Shown: positions 50,021-57,720, counted from the stretch's first letter. The stretch: DNA of 64,000 bases from Cyclobacterium qasimii M12-11B (GCF_000427295.1 NZ_ATNM01000139.1:46968-110967), one strand, 5' to 3'. Program-made: numbers and translations. The notes: generated by a model not told the origin, from the sequence alone.

Positions 50021-50431
50021 TTATTCAATTATCAGTTCGCATTTTTCCTTTTTAGCCATTTCAATTGCCCTGAAAATTACTTCAAACAAATCTCGTCCAT
50101 CTGAGGGCACGAAATAGTTTGATAGGTTGGTAACATCTTCACTTATTTCATTTCCCCAGGGCGGCTGCCTTGCCAAGTCATTTTTGTCCCAAACGACTTT
50201 GTAGGGTTTAAGTCTTTTTAGTCTTTTTCGGATTTCCGCCAATTCTTTTTCAGCAGTCTCTAATTTATCGAGTGAAATCTTTCCACTATAAAAGTCCGTC
50301 AGTACTACCGGATAATTTTTCCCAAATAATCCTTTTGTTAGTCGAATTTCAATAGTGTCAAAAAAGGAAATGAAAAATTCACTCGAACCGACTTCGTAGA
50401 TGAAATGACTTGTCCTTAAATGTACGCCCAT
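50021..50431 (-). CDS. Imm70-like immunity protein (orphan)
   Basis: A 136-residue protein that I match to the immunity protein 70 family from the pattern MGVHLRTSHFIYEVGSSEF at the start, VVWDKNDLARQPPWGNEIS (residues 79-97) and TNLSNYFVPSDGRDLFEV (101-118). Imm70 members protect against toxins delivered by contact-dependent or type VI-like systems. No toxin gene is adjacent, so it is an orphan immunity gene as often acquired in accessory arrays. The family assignment is from memory of the motif, not a search. Confidence 0.75.
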   Translation of the reverse strand: MGVHLRTSHFIYEVGSSEFFISFFDTIEIRLTKGLFGKNYPVVLTDFYSGKISLDKLETAEKELAEIRKRLKRLKPYKVVWDKNDLARQPPWGNEISEDVTNLSNYFVPSDGRDLFEVIFRAIEMAKKEKCELIIE

Positions 50432-50484
50432 TTTTTTTCTCTAATTGGTTACATCGACCTTGATAAAATGCGTTTTAATGCAAT

Positions 50485-51492
50485 TTATCTATTGTTATGA
50501 GCTGCAATTTCATGATGTTTCATTATCTCGTCCTCCGATAAGCCAAGAAACCGTGCCGCATTGTTATAAAATATGCCTGCTTTTTGTTCCATCGTCAGGA
50601 ATTCAGCAGAGTTGATTGATTCAATGGCATCATCAATCGCATCTACCCAAATCATTTGATCACTGCCATACATTATCCGATTTCCAAAACCCGCATCAAC
50701 CAAACCTTTGAGATAGTTGTGAAATTCTTGTCTCGGTAGAAGCCAATCAATGACACCTATATCGACATAAACCTGTGGATGGGCATACATTAGAGCTTTC
50801 ATGTCCTCCAGGTAAGGCCAACCAGCATGAATAATGTAAATTTTCATTTTAGGATGGGAGACCAAGATTTCTTCGAACTGCAAAGGCTTAGCTTGTGCTG
50901 CTCGTAGCTTTGGGGCAAAAGTATAAGCCGCTCCAGGAGGTCCACCAGGCAGGAGATGATAACCAACGGGAAGATCCAATTCTTCTGCTAAATCGAAGTA
51001 AGGTGTTACTCTTTCATCCGTAGGTAAAATCCCATTATACATGGGTGCCATTTCGGCCAGAACATGCAACTTGCCTTCCGCATATTTTTGCCTCAGGGTA
51101 TCAAGAGAAACCAATTCTGTCCAGGGAACCCCCATCAATACCGTCTCGGGGGCATAGTTGTACCATTCCTCTGTAGGAGAACCCTTTTCAATACTAAATT
51201 CTGGGGAAACCACGGCCTTTACAATGTTATGTTCCTTGAATTTGGCAAGGGTTTCATTTATATGTTCTTTGGGTGATTTTGATCCGAGGAATTGCTGTCC
51301 TGTTTGTGGATTATTGTATTCCATTCCGATTTGCGCACTTCGATCGTCTACTGCATGGATGTGCATATCTATGATAGGACCGTCATATCTATCGGCCATT
51401 CTTTCCTCGTCGCTGACTGAGGTTTTATCACCCGTATTCTGGCAGGCAGAAAGAAGAACTGTGATAACGCACAAGATTTTGAATGAATCCAT
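50485..51492 (-). CDS. Amidohydrolase-family lipoprotein
   Basis: The frame opens at 51531, but the ATG at 51492 gives a clean lipoprotein signal, MDSFKILCVITVLLSAC with C17, and a protein of 335 residues. The body is an amidohydrolase TIM barrel: IIDMHIHAVDD carries the HxH metal ligands, KIYIIHAGWPY a further histidine and GNRIMYGSDQMIW the late aspartate. It resembles 2-amino-3-carboxymuconate decarboxylase-like hydrolases. The substrate is unknown. It is flanked by accessory genes and repeats. Confidence 0.88.
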   Translation of the reverse strand: MDSFKILCVITVLLSACQNTGDKTSVSDEERMADRYDGPIIDMHIHAVDDRSAQIGMEYNNPQTGQQFLGSKSPKEHINETLAKFKEHNIVKAVVSPEFSIEKGSPTEEWYNYAPETVLMGVPWTELVSLDTLRQKYAEGKLHVLAEMAPMYNGILPTDERVTPYFDLAEELDLPVGYHLLPGGPPGAAYTFAPKLRAAQAKPLQFEEILVSHPKMKIYIIHAGWPYLEDMKALMYAHPQVYVDIGVIDWLLPRQEFHNYLKGLVDAGFGNRIMYGSDQMIWVDAIDDAIESINSAEFLTMEQKAGIFYNNAARFLGLSEDEIMKHHEIAAHNNR

Positions 51493-51832
51493 AATGATGT
51501 TTTTGTTGCTCAATAACATTTGTATATACACATGTTGCTAAGAAATTGTGTCTATACAGCCTATGTACCCAACTCTTTTTATGAATTATCTTCCAAATTA
51601 ATGTTTTAGGACAAGAAAACTAGTCTTGTACCATTAATTATATGGTAGAATTATTAATGGATGGTTTGTAATTTGGATCAATTGCTATAAAACAAGGAGT
51701 TTAAGGCAGGCATGTCAGACCATGACCATACCACCAAACACACTTTATCAAAAAGGCTTCACCGGATACCCTGGAATACCTATGCCTTAGGTTTACTTAA
51801 CCTTAACATATTATACAAATTATTGTGCTCCT
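51493..51832. repeat. Gap holding repeat C, copy 1
   Basis: The 340-base gap has no gene. It starts with a hairpin at about 51511-51548, TGTATATACACA pairing with TGTGTCTATACA, and continues with repeat C copy 1 (51541-51740), which is described separately. Confidence 0.6.
51541..51740. repeat. Repeat C, copy 1
   Basis: About 200 bases resembling 59990-60190. Shared blocks include TATGTACCCAACTC, then TTTTAGGACAAGAAAACTAG, then TATGGTA and TTGTAATT, and GTTTAAG. Between the copies lie 8.4 kb containing most of the accessory genes, so the pair may bound a mobile or duplicated segment. Confidence 0.65.
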
Positions 51833-52141
51833 TTATTCTTTTTTCTCGAATATCAATTTTTTAGGATCTTGCCGAGTATCAAAAAGTCTTACGATTTCAA
51901 TCTTGTCTTCGTTTTCTCTATAGAATAGTGTATTCTGTTTCGTTATTACACTCTTTCTTATCTGCATCTCTTCATTAATCAAAGGAAATATTTTAGGATC
52001 TTCTAAAATAAGTTCAATGCTGTCATCTACTTTATTGATGAACCTACTCGTGATTCTATTACCCCATTTCAGTTCTAAATATTCAAGTATGGTTGCAAAG
52101 TCGCTTTCAGCATCGGGGGACCAAATGATTTTTTTAGTCAT
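51833..52141 (-). CDS. ParE/RelE-type toxin (pair 2)
   Basis: A 102-residue toxin of the ParE/RelE superfamily. Pattern: IIWSPDAESDFATILEYLEL at the N-terminus, IRKSVITKQNTLFYRENEDK and IEIVRLFDTRQDPKKL at the C-terminus, the usual RelE-fold strand order. Its start overlaps the end of the upstream antitoxin gene by 8 bases. ParE toxins poison gyrase; RelE toxins cut mRNA; the sequence does not settle which. Confidence 0.9.
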   Translation of the reverse strand: MTKKIIWSPDAESDFATILEYLELKWGNRITSRFINKVDDSIELILEDPKIFPLINEEMQIRKSVITKQNTLFYRENEDKIEIVRLFDTRQDPKKLIFEKKE

Positions 52142-52382
52142 TTGTAAAACGTTTTCTCATTTCTGCCATTACGTCTTTATGATTTTTCCCCTGGCCATTG
52201 TTTAGTTGTTCCACACCATGACGGATAGCCGATTGTTGTTCAGCAGTAAGGTTTTGCCAATCATCAACCTCAGACTTACCATTGATATAATTCAACAGTA
52301 TCCCATAAGCTTCTTCTAGTCGTTTCCCTTTGAGCGAATCTAGTTTTCTAAATAAGTCAATCTTAATCTCTGCTGAATTCAT
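52134..52382 (-). CDS. Antitoxin of ParE/RelE pair 2
   Basis: An 82-residue protein starting at ATG 52382 (MNSAEIKIDLFRKLDSLKGK); the longer open frame to 52508 overlaps repeat A and is not used. The helical N-terminus (KRLEEAYGILLNYI) and the LTAEQQSAIRHGVEQLNNG segment match small antitoxins paired with RelE-like toxins. The stop overlaps the toxin start, so the two are coupled. Confidence 0.8.
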   Translation of the reverse strand: MNSAEIKIDLFRKLDSLKGKRLEEAYGILLNYINGKSEVDDWQNLTAEQQSAIRHGVEQLNNGQGKNHKDVMAEMRKRFTND

Positions 52383-52507
52383 GAATTTATTCTTTTTGTA
52401 AAAGTAAGAAATCTTAATTAGGTTGTAAATTGATCCCCAGATTTTTAGAGTACCACCTGATAGGCTAATCATTAATGCCTTTAAAGATAAATATAAATTC
52501 TTAACCA

Positions 52508-52675
52508 TCAGCGCCTACCAATATTTCTTGCCGATTGTGCTCTTCATAAAACTTTCTAAAAAGGTATTGACAGGCTTCCGCGAAACCCTCAGGCGTTTAA
52601 CTGTCGGTTGTACTTCTAAAGGAACAGTAAATTATTTAGGAAGGATTTACACCTACAGGATTACCATAGCTTGGT
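52508..52675. repeat. Repeat A, copy 2 (full)
   Basis: Full-length copy: TTCATAAAACTTTCTAAAAA, GGTATTGACAGGCTTC, GGCGTTTAACTG and the GGAACAGTAAATTATTTAGG block. It lies upstream of antitoxin pair 2 and downstream of toxin pair 3. Minus-strand reading contains a short protein-like end (TPEGFAEACQYLFRKFYEE). Confidence 0.75.
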
Positions 52676-52784
52676 GACACATCAATGGTTTGCATATGGT
52701 TTGTGTCGGTTTCAAAGTATTTTCTTGTCCCCTGAAACCAAAGCTGGCTTCAGAGCAAACTTCGGTATTCTATCTGGTCTCGAT

Positions 52785-52853
52785 CGAGTGGAATGCTGCG
52801 AGGAGTGCTCCACAGGCTTTTGGCTCGGGGCCATCCACTCGGTTGGGCTTTAA
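52785..52853. repeat. GC-rich imperfect palindrome downstream of TA pair 3
   Basis: GATCGAGTGGAATGCTGCG and GGAGTGCTCC with a matching CCATCCACTCGG arm form a long imperfect hairpin ending 4-10 bases after the toxin stop, so it could terminate that operon. On the minus strand it begins GCCCAAC, which matches the integron R-box consensus RYYYAAC; the complementary partner box is not present. Confidence 0.5.
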
Positions 52854-52856
52854 TTT

Positions 52857-53159
52857 TTATATCTCTTTGTCTAATTTTTTCGGGTTTTGTCTTGTGTCAA
52901 ATAACGTAACAATATTGATTCGCTTGGAATTATAGCGATAGTATAAAATCGTTTGTTTTGTGATAACACATTTTTTTAAACCTTCTCCTTTTTTAGATTC
53001 CGGAAATATTTCAGGTTGTTTTTTAATTATTTCTAATGATGAATCTAATTTTTCAACGAAGTCAGTTTTAACCTTAACAGACCATTCCGTAATTAAATAC
53101 TTAAAAAGTTTATCTAATTTCTTTTCGGCTGTTTTTGAAAGAAAAACTTTTCTGCTCAA
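52857..53159 (-). CDS. ParE/RelE-type toxin (pair 3)
   Basis: A 100-residue toxin: KVFLSKTAEKKLDKLFKYL at the start, CVITKQTILYYRYNSKRINI and VTLFDTRQNPKKL at the end, the RelE-fold pattern. It begins one base downstream of the upstream antitoxin's stop codon. Related to the toxin of pair 2 by shared blocks (VITKQ, DTRQ, PKKL) but clearly diverged. Confidence 0.88.
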   Translation of the reverse strand: MSRKVFLSKTAEKKLDKLFKYLITEWSVKVKTDFVEKLDSSLEIIKKQPEIFPESKKGEGLKKCVITKQTILYYRYNSKRINIVTLFDTRQNPKKLDKEI

Positions 53160-53160
53160 T

Positions 53161-53379
53161 TTACCTGTGTTTTTGCATAAAAGTATCGTAATCCGTTACT
53201 TCTCCATTTTTAATTTCAAGTGAAGCATTTTCAATTTCTTTACGTTGCTCGATAGATAAATCATCCCAAAAGTCAGATGCTTCTTTTTTGAATATTTTTT
53301 TAATGGATTCAATTATTTTTGGATTTTCAGTATCCAAAAGCATTTTAACCAGTTCGATTTTTTCAGCTTGAATATCCAT
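53161..53379 (-). CDS. Antitoxin of ParE/RelE pair 3
   Basis: A 72-residue helical, acidic protein (MDIQAEKIELVKMLLDTENP then FWDDLSIEQRKEIENASLEI) typical of antitoxins partnered with RelE/ParE toxins. It precedes its toxin with one base between stop and start. The LSIEQRKEIENA region resembles the LTAEQQSAIRHG region of the pair-2 antitoxin. Confidence 0.8.
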   Translation of the reverse strand: MDIQAEKIELVKMLLDTENPKIIESIKKIFKKEASDFWDDLSIEQRKEIENASLEIKNGEVTDYDTFMQKHR

Positions 53380-53507
53380 AGCATTTTATTTTATAATCAA
53401 AAATAAGGATTTAAACCTAAATTTCTGATGGAAGGACGAATTTTTTAAATAAAGCCCATCAACTGTATATATCCCCGTTTTAAAAAAAAATTACGTACAT
53501 ATCTACA

Positions 53508-53613
53508 AGGTACAGCAACTGTGCCATCTTGTTCTGAACCTTAACTGGCAACTTATCGAAGAATTCAGAGAAATGATTCTTGTAAAAAATCAGGTTCCTC
53601 TTCTTGTCCCTCG
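53508..53613 (-). pseudogene. Relic of a second HigB-like toxin gene
   Basis: Minus-strand codons read DKKRNLIFYKNHFSEFF, then DKLPVKVQNKM, then a Q-L-L-Y ending, matching the first 34 residues of the HigB-like toxin of pair 4 (start at 55435) almost exactly. The initiating ATG is replaced by AGG and the rest of the toxin and its antitoxin are gone. Confidence 0.85.
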
Positions 53614-53734
53614 ATTAAACAAATAATGGCACGAAAATTTAAAGAAACTTTCAGTTTTTTGGTATTTGGATTTATAAATGCCTCCGTAGATTTGTTCCTG
53701 ATAACCTACTTTATTTGCACATTTAAAGGCAATT

Positions 53735-53920
53735 AGTAATAAACGATCCGCACCTCAAATACTTCTCCCCCATACCGTTCTTCATAAAGCTTTCTAAAAA
53801 GGTATTGACAGGCTTCAGCGAAACTCTCAGGCGTTTAACTGGCGGTTTTACTTCTAAAGGAACAGCAAATTATTTAGGTAGGATTATCACCTGCTAGATT
53901 ACTACAGCTTTGTGGCAAAT
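53735..53920. repeat. Repeat A, copy 3
   Basis: Contains TTCATAAAGCTTTCTAAAAA, GGTATTGACAGGCTTC, GGCGTTTAACTGG and GGAACAGCAAATTATTTAGG. It extends about 40 bases further left than copy 2, a part shared only with copy 4. Confidence 0.75.
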
Positions 53921-53995
53921 TCAAGACCCGGCTAAAATGCCTTGCCATCCTGCTGAATGGTTATAATTTTTTAGCATTGTTGGCGTGTTGTTCTT

Positions 53996-54508
53996 TTATT
54001 CTTTTTCTGTTTTCTCGGTTTTCAATATTTTCGCTACAAATTCATAATTTGTTATTAGCAAGAAACCGATTATTAAATTCAGTGCGCTGACAGCCCAATT
54101 AAACTTGTCTTGGATGTTGTTATATTCAAGTCCAACAACATCTCCCTTTAAAGCAAAAAGAGTATGACTTAGAAAGGCTGGAATATTGTCCAAAATCAAA
54201 AGTCCACCGATAATAAAAGTTCCGATTTTGATAATATCAGCCGGTTCAAGGCTTCCAATTTCGATTTTATCATCATCAAACCCTCTGTCAAGTTTTAATA
54301 GTTCAACTACTTTGTCCGCTTTAAATATCAAGGCTACAAAAAGTCCAACAACAACCATTATGGCTATTGCAATCCAAAGGATTGAAAGTGCATCAATGCC
54401 CATCATAGCGAATGATATGTTGCTCGGTAAAGCTGAAAAAAGTGTGGTCACGACTGAGAGTAGTCCGAACACTTTTATTATCAGTATGAAAAAGTCTCTT
54501 TTTGTCAT
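53996..54508 (-). CDS. Small membrane protein, four helices
   Basis: A 170-residue membrane protein with about four helices: FFILIIKVFGLLSVVTTLFS (6-25), ILWIAIAIMVVVGLFVALIF (43-62), an IIKIGTFIIGGLLIL helix near 91-105 and a C-terminal LNLIIGFLLI helix. No family assigned; similar small membrane proteins occur in Bacteroidota genomes. It is a single-gene unit between repeats, upstream flank 54527 bearing the truncated palindrome arm. Confidence 0.65.
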   Translation of the reverse strand: MTKRDFFILIIKVFGLLSVVTTLFSALPSNISFAMMGIDALSILWIAIAIMVVVGLFVALIFKADKVVELLKLDRGFDDDKIEIGSLEPADIIKIGTFIIGGLLILDNIPAFLSHTLFALKGDVVGLEYNNIQDKFNWAVSALNLIIGFLLITNYEFVAKILKTEKTEKE

Positions 54509-54777
54509 TTAGTTTTATTTTAATGCACGCAACGGTCAAGTATAAGTGTAGACAGCAGTTATCCTCCTATCATCCTGTATTACACATACCGTTAATATTC
54601 AACATTTTAGGTTGTAAAAAAGCAATGTATCATTGAAAATGTCTGTAAAAATGTGCTAGGCTTAGATTTACAGCTTAAAAGGCTCCGTAGATCGATAAGC
54701 ATTTAAAGTCGGGGGGTGAAGAGTAACCAAAGATTACAGCCCTCAGAATGCATATTTATTATAGCGTGCGTTTCCCC
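54509..54777. repeat. Gap with truncated palindrome arm and repeat B copy 2
   Basis: The region opens with GCAACGGTCAAGTATAAGTG (54529-54548), a single arm of the palindrome, and passes straight into repeat B copy 2 (54551-54716) with the rest of the palindrome missing. This is consistent with a deletion inside the palindrome. Confidence 0.65.
54551..54716. repeat. Repeat B, copy 2
   Basis: Shares GACAGCAGTTATCCTCC, ATTACACATACCGTTAATAT, CAACATTTTA, GGCTTAGATTTACAGCTTAA and AGATCGATAAGCATTTAA with copies 1 and 3. The plus strand holds a short open stretch ending KRLRRSISI. Confidence 0.7.
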
Positions 54778-55083
54778 TTATTCTATCGTAAAGGATATTT
54801 TCTTGCCCAACCCAATTTCAAGAATCCTATACAAAGTAGACAATTGAATGTCACTTTTACCATTTTCAATTCTTGAAATAAAGCTCTTTTTTGTACCGAT
54901 TTTCAGTGCCAGTTGCTCTTGGGTCATGTTCGATAGCTTTCTCTCTTCCTTGATCAGCTCACCTATGGCAAAAGCACTCGCCTTGGCCTCGAATGATGTT
55001 CTTAAATCCGTTCCTGGTGCCCCATATCTTTTTTCTAAATGCTCCTCAAAGGTTGTTACATTCTTTTTATCCAAATTTTCCAT
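54778..55083 (-). CDS. XRE-family antitoxin (pair 4, HigA-like)
   Basis: A 101-residue protein starting at ATG 55083 (MENLDKKNVTTFEEHLEKRY). The helix-turn-helix spans about residues 45-97 (LIKEERKLSNMTQEQLALKI then SFISRIENGKSDIQLSTLYR). It starts one base after the toxin stop codon. The longer open frame to 55107 overlaps the toxin and is not used. Confidence 0.88.
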   Translation of the reverse strand: MENLDKKNVTTFEEHLEKRYGAPGTDLRTSFEAKASAFAIGELIKEERKLSNMTQEQLALKIGTKKSFISRIENGKSDIQLSTLYRILEIGLGKKISFTIE

Positions 55084-55084
55084 C

Positions 55085-55435
55085 TTAAAAGGGGTTTTGC
55101 TTATCATTAAAGTAATCTGCTTTTAGGCTTAAAGCTTTTTCTATCTCTTTCCTCGGTGTTTTTTGGCTCTTTTTCTGAAAACCATTGAAGAGTACTATCA
55201 AATTACCATCATCAAAACAGCAAAAAATCCTGTAAATATCACTGCTGAACTCCACCCTGATTTCATAAAGACCGTCTGTTCCTGTAATATGTTTAAAGAA
55301 TTTTATGGGAATCCTTTCCAATATCATCACCATATACAGCACCTGGTCCATTTTATTCTGGACCTTAACCGGCAACTTATCGAAGAATTCAGAGAAATGG
55401 TTCTTATAAAAAATCAGGTTCCTCTTCTTATCCAT
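55085..55435 (-). CDS. HigB-like toxin (pair 4)
   Basis: A 116-residue toxin of the Gp49-like/HigB family (KNHFSEFFDKLPVKVQNKMD, then GLYEIRVEFSSDIYRIFCCF, then VLFNGFQKKSQKTPRKEI). It is followed by its XRE antitoxin. A decayed copy of its N-terminus exists at 53508-53613 with the flanking DNA, showing that this unit has been duplicated. Confidence 0.88.
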   Translation of the reverse strand: MDKKRNLIFYKNHFSEFFDKLPVKVQNKMDQVLYMVMILERIPIKFFKHITGTDGLYEIRVEFSSDIYRIFCCFDDGNLIVLFNGFQKKSQKTPRKEIEKALSLKADYFNDKQNPF

Positions 55436-55705
55436 TACGTAAAGTTAATGAATAATGGTACAAAAATCTCAGGAATCTTTTAATTTTTTGGTATTTAGAC
55501 CTATAAATGACACAATAGCGTATCGCCCGACAGCCTACTCTATTAGTACCTATAATGATAAGTCATAAACGATCAGGCCCCCAATACTTCTTACCGATTG
55601 CCAAACTTCAGCGAAACCCTCACGTGTTAGACTGTCGGTAGTTCTTCCAAATACACAACACATTATTTAGGTAGGATTTTCACCTGCTGGATTACCACAG
55701 CTTAC
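55436..55705. repeat. Gap with repeat A copy 4
   Basis: 270 bases between the serine hydrolase and HigB pair 4. Repeat A copy 4 (55560-55705) lacks the central GTATTGACAGGCTTC segment seen in copies 2 and 3 but retains both ends, including ATTATTTAGGTAGGATTTTC and ATTACCACAGCTT. Its last bases run into the serine hydrolase coding end. Confidence 0.7.
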
Positions 55706-57351
55706 TGGTTTACTTTTTCAAATAAAATATCTTTTACTGTTCCTTCTGATGCTACATAAAAAGAAGTCACCTTATTTTTATCATCTCGTATAAAAGCATA
55801 TTTGGTTCTTCTATTTGCTCCAAAAACATCTTTTTCCCCTTCTTTCAATACCAACCCTTGATTATTTGGGTAATTCAAAATCAATTCTTGATCTGAAACA
55901 ATGATCTCGTAACCAATATTTAGCTCTTCAGAAAAGTAGCTACCTGAATATTCAGAGACATTTGGATTTGGGTCACTTGCTAATTCAATCTTTTCAAAGT
56001 AAAACACCGCTCCTCCAAAATCTACGAGTAAATCTGCCTCTGATTTTTTTTCTGAAAGAAAGGTATATTTCACAGAAGCATTGTCAATTCTAGCAAAAGA
56101 ATTGTCAGATACTGAATTGAGTTGCACCGGATTTCTTCCATAACTGCTCTGTGCATTAAGTGTGTCATTGTTTATAAATAGGTGCATTCTCAAATCACTA
56201 TTTAATTCTTGATAATTTCCTATAAATTGATTCAACTCCTCTTTCTTATGATTGTACTTTGCCTGATTGAATTCGTTTTGAGGAAGATCTTGAATATAAA
56301 AGTCCAGGATTTTGTAGGATACATCCACAGCATTGATCTCCTCAGAATTAGCAAAAACAACTACTCCAAGATCTAAATCGGGAATACAGATGAATTGGGA
56401 CCGCAACCCTAAGTCTCTGCCGCTATGATTAAGAGTATTATAGCCCTTATAAGCTGTCACAAACATTCCACGAGCGTGTTGCATCTCTTCACCATTGTTC
56501 AGTGTATCAAGTTTTGTGACAAAATCTGCAACATAGGAGAAAGGGTGCTTGCTGTCTAGAAAAACCTGAGACCAGGTTATTAAGTCTGAAATCGTACTAC
56601 TCATTCCGCCAGCTCCAACACAAAGTGTTAACGACTTTGGCTGTTTGAATTCATTTTTTACTTGAAAATAAGGATAAGCACGATTCTTAACGACGCTCCT
56701 TAAGTCGCTGCTATAGAAAGTATTACTCATCCCAAGAGGCTCGAACAATTCCTTTTCAGCAAACTGATGAATAGGCATTCCTGACACTCTTTCAACGATA
56801 AGTGCCAGCAAAACATAGTTTGTATTTGAATAAAGAAACTTGTCTCCCGGTTTATTGTTCATTCCTTTTTGACGGAACATCAGTTGCTGAATCGTTTTAT
56901 TTGTATAACCCTGGTGTTCATAATCAAATCCTGATAAGTCCAATAAAACATTATGATTCCGTATTCCACTAGTGTGATTTAATAAGTGCTTAATTCTTAT
57001 CGTATCTCCAGAAAAATACAATTGAGGAACAATTTTTCTTACATCATCATTTACCGAGAGTTTGCCTTGTTTTTCGAGTATGGCTATACAGGCTGAGGTA
57101 AATTGCTTGGTTACTGAAGCAAGTTCAAATGTCGTAGCGTCATTAAATGGGATATTGTATTCCAAATTCATTAAGCCATTATTGTTCTTATAAACAAGCT
57201 CCCCATCTTTAACAACACCAACTGTTAAACCAGGGCCTAATTCGGTAACAACCTGCGCTGACAAAATGGAATCTATTCTTTCATTCAAGCTATTTTGTCC
57301 AAAAGAGCAAATGCTAAATGATGAAAATAATATAAGTAGTAGGATTCTCAT
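55702..57351 (-). CDS. Serine hydrolase (beta-lactamase/class C PBP4*-like)
   Basis: A 549-residue exported protein when started at ATG 57351 (MRILLLILFSSFSICSFG signal peptide). The penicillin-binding-like domain has SVTK with S79 and K82, the YSN motif in FLYSNTNYVLLAL near residue 155 and a HSG triad in LNHSGRDLG near residue 307. An extra C-terminal beta-rich domain follows. It may hydrolyse D-amino-acid peptides or esters rather than antibiotics. It is a single-gene unit between repeats A and B. Confidence 0.9.
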   Translation of the reverse strand: MRILLLILFSSFSICSFGQNSLNERIDSILSAQVVTELGPGLTVGVVKDGELVYKNNNGLMNLEYNIPFNDATTFELASVTKQFTSACIAILEKQGKLSVNDDVRKIVPQLYFSGDTIRIKHLLNHTSGIRNHNVLLDLSGFDYEHQGYTNKTIQQLMFRQKGMNNKPGDKFLYSNTNYVLLALIVERVSGMPIHQFAEKELFEPLGMSNTFYSSDLRSVVKNRAYPYFQVKNEFKQPKSLTLCVGAGGMSSTISDLITWSQVFLDSKHPFSYVADFVTKLDTLNNGEEMQHARGMFVTAYKGYNTLNHSGRDLGLRSQFICIPDLDLGVVVFANSEEINAVDVSYKILDFYIQDLPQNEFNQAKYNHKKEELNQFIGNYQELNSDLRMHLFINNDTLNAQSSYGRNPVQLNSVSDNSFARIDNASVKYTFLSEKKSEADLLVDFGGAVFYFEKIELASDPNPNVSEYSGSYFSEELNIGYEIIVSDQELILNYPNNQGLVLKEGEKDVFGANRRTKYAFIRDDKNKVTSFYVASEGTVKDILFEKVNQ

Positions 57352-57401
57352 TTTTTCAACTTTTTTAATGATTAAGAATGAAGTAACGTTTTTCAATTAA
57401 T

Positions 57402-57531
57402 GCCAACGGTTTATGGTATGTTGTCTTGCGGGATTATGAAGCGATTTCCTAACAGTTTTCACCGATTTTTTTACGAATTACAAGCTTACTAAAACCTCTG
57501 AAAACCGCAGGCATTCTACCATGTGTTGACC
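57402..57531. repeat. Imperfect palindrome, 130 bp, copy 2 (attC-like geometry)
   Basis: GCCAACGGTTTATGGTATGT plus TGTCTTGCGG (57402-57432) pairs imperfectly with CCGCAGGCATTCTACCATGT plus GTTGACC (57505-57531) around a 72-base middle. The total length equals copy 1, and the following linker (AATCCTGCTAAG) matches. Copy 1 has AACGGC where this copy has AACGGT. Confidence 0.6.
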
Positions 57532-57550
57532 GAATCCTGCTAAGATAGGA

Positions 57551-57720
57551 AGCCAGCAATTAATGCCCTTTCTTCCAACTTTAGACATTTCCTTAATTTT
57601 CAACGTTATAAGCTATGAAAAAAAAGCAATCATTCAGTGAAAAAGCCTATAAAAATGTAGTTGGCTTAGATTTACAGCTCAAAAGGCTCAGTAGATCGAT
57701 AGGCATTTGAAGTATAGGGG
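57551..57720. repeat. Repeat B, copy 3
   Basis: Matches copies 1 and 2 over blocks around CAACGTTATAAGCTATGAAA, TGTAGTTGGCTTAGATTTAC and TAGATCGATAGGCATTTG. The plus strand contains a small open frame reading MKKKQSFSEKAYKNVVGLDL and ending LKRLSRSIGI; its reading frame is preserved in copy 2. Coding value is unproven. Confidence 0.7.

Larger units (their letters stand above)
52383..52856. repeat. Gap holding repeat A copy 2 and a GC-rich hairpin
   Basis: 474 bases between two TA pairs. Repeat A copy 2 spans 52508-52675. Next to the ParE stop of pair 3 is a hairpin of higher GC (52785-52853): CGAGTGG and CCACTCG, followed by GTTGGGC. I see no gene. The hairpin differs in base composition from its surroundings and is treated separately. 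Confidence 0.6.
53380..53995. repeat. Gap with HigB relic and repeat A copy 3
   Basis: 616 bases. After AT-rich sequence come the remains of a higB-like toxin start (53508-53613), its former upstream region, and repeat A copy 3 (53735-53920). The whole segment 53508-53920 is homologous to the segment between HigB pair 4 and the serine hydrolase (55340-55710), so it is a diverged duplicate of that junction. Confidence 0.75.

Noticed and set aside
52785..52853. Canonical integron attC site
   Set aside because: One box matches RYYYAAC, but the complementary GTTRRRY box is absent, so it is reported only as a hairpin.
52671..52935. Plus-strand frames of 60-81 codons over the GC-rich hairpin
   Set aside because: They run into the toxin gene on the other strand and lack any family pattern.
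49895..55705. Repeat A as part of a group II intron
   Set aside because: Segments such as AATCCTGCAGGTG look vaguely intron-like, but no 5' or 3' intron boundary, domain V or reverse transcriptase was seen.
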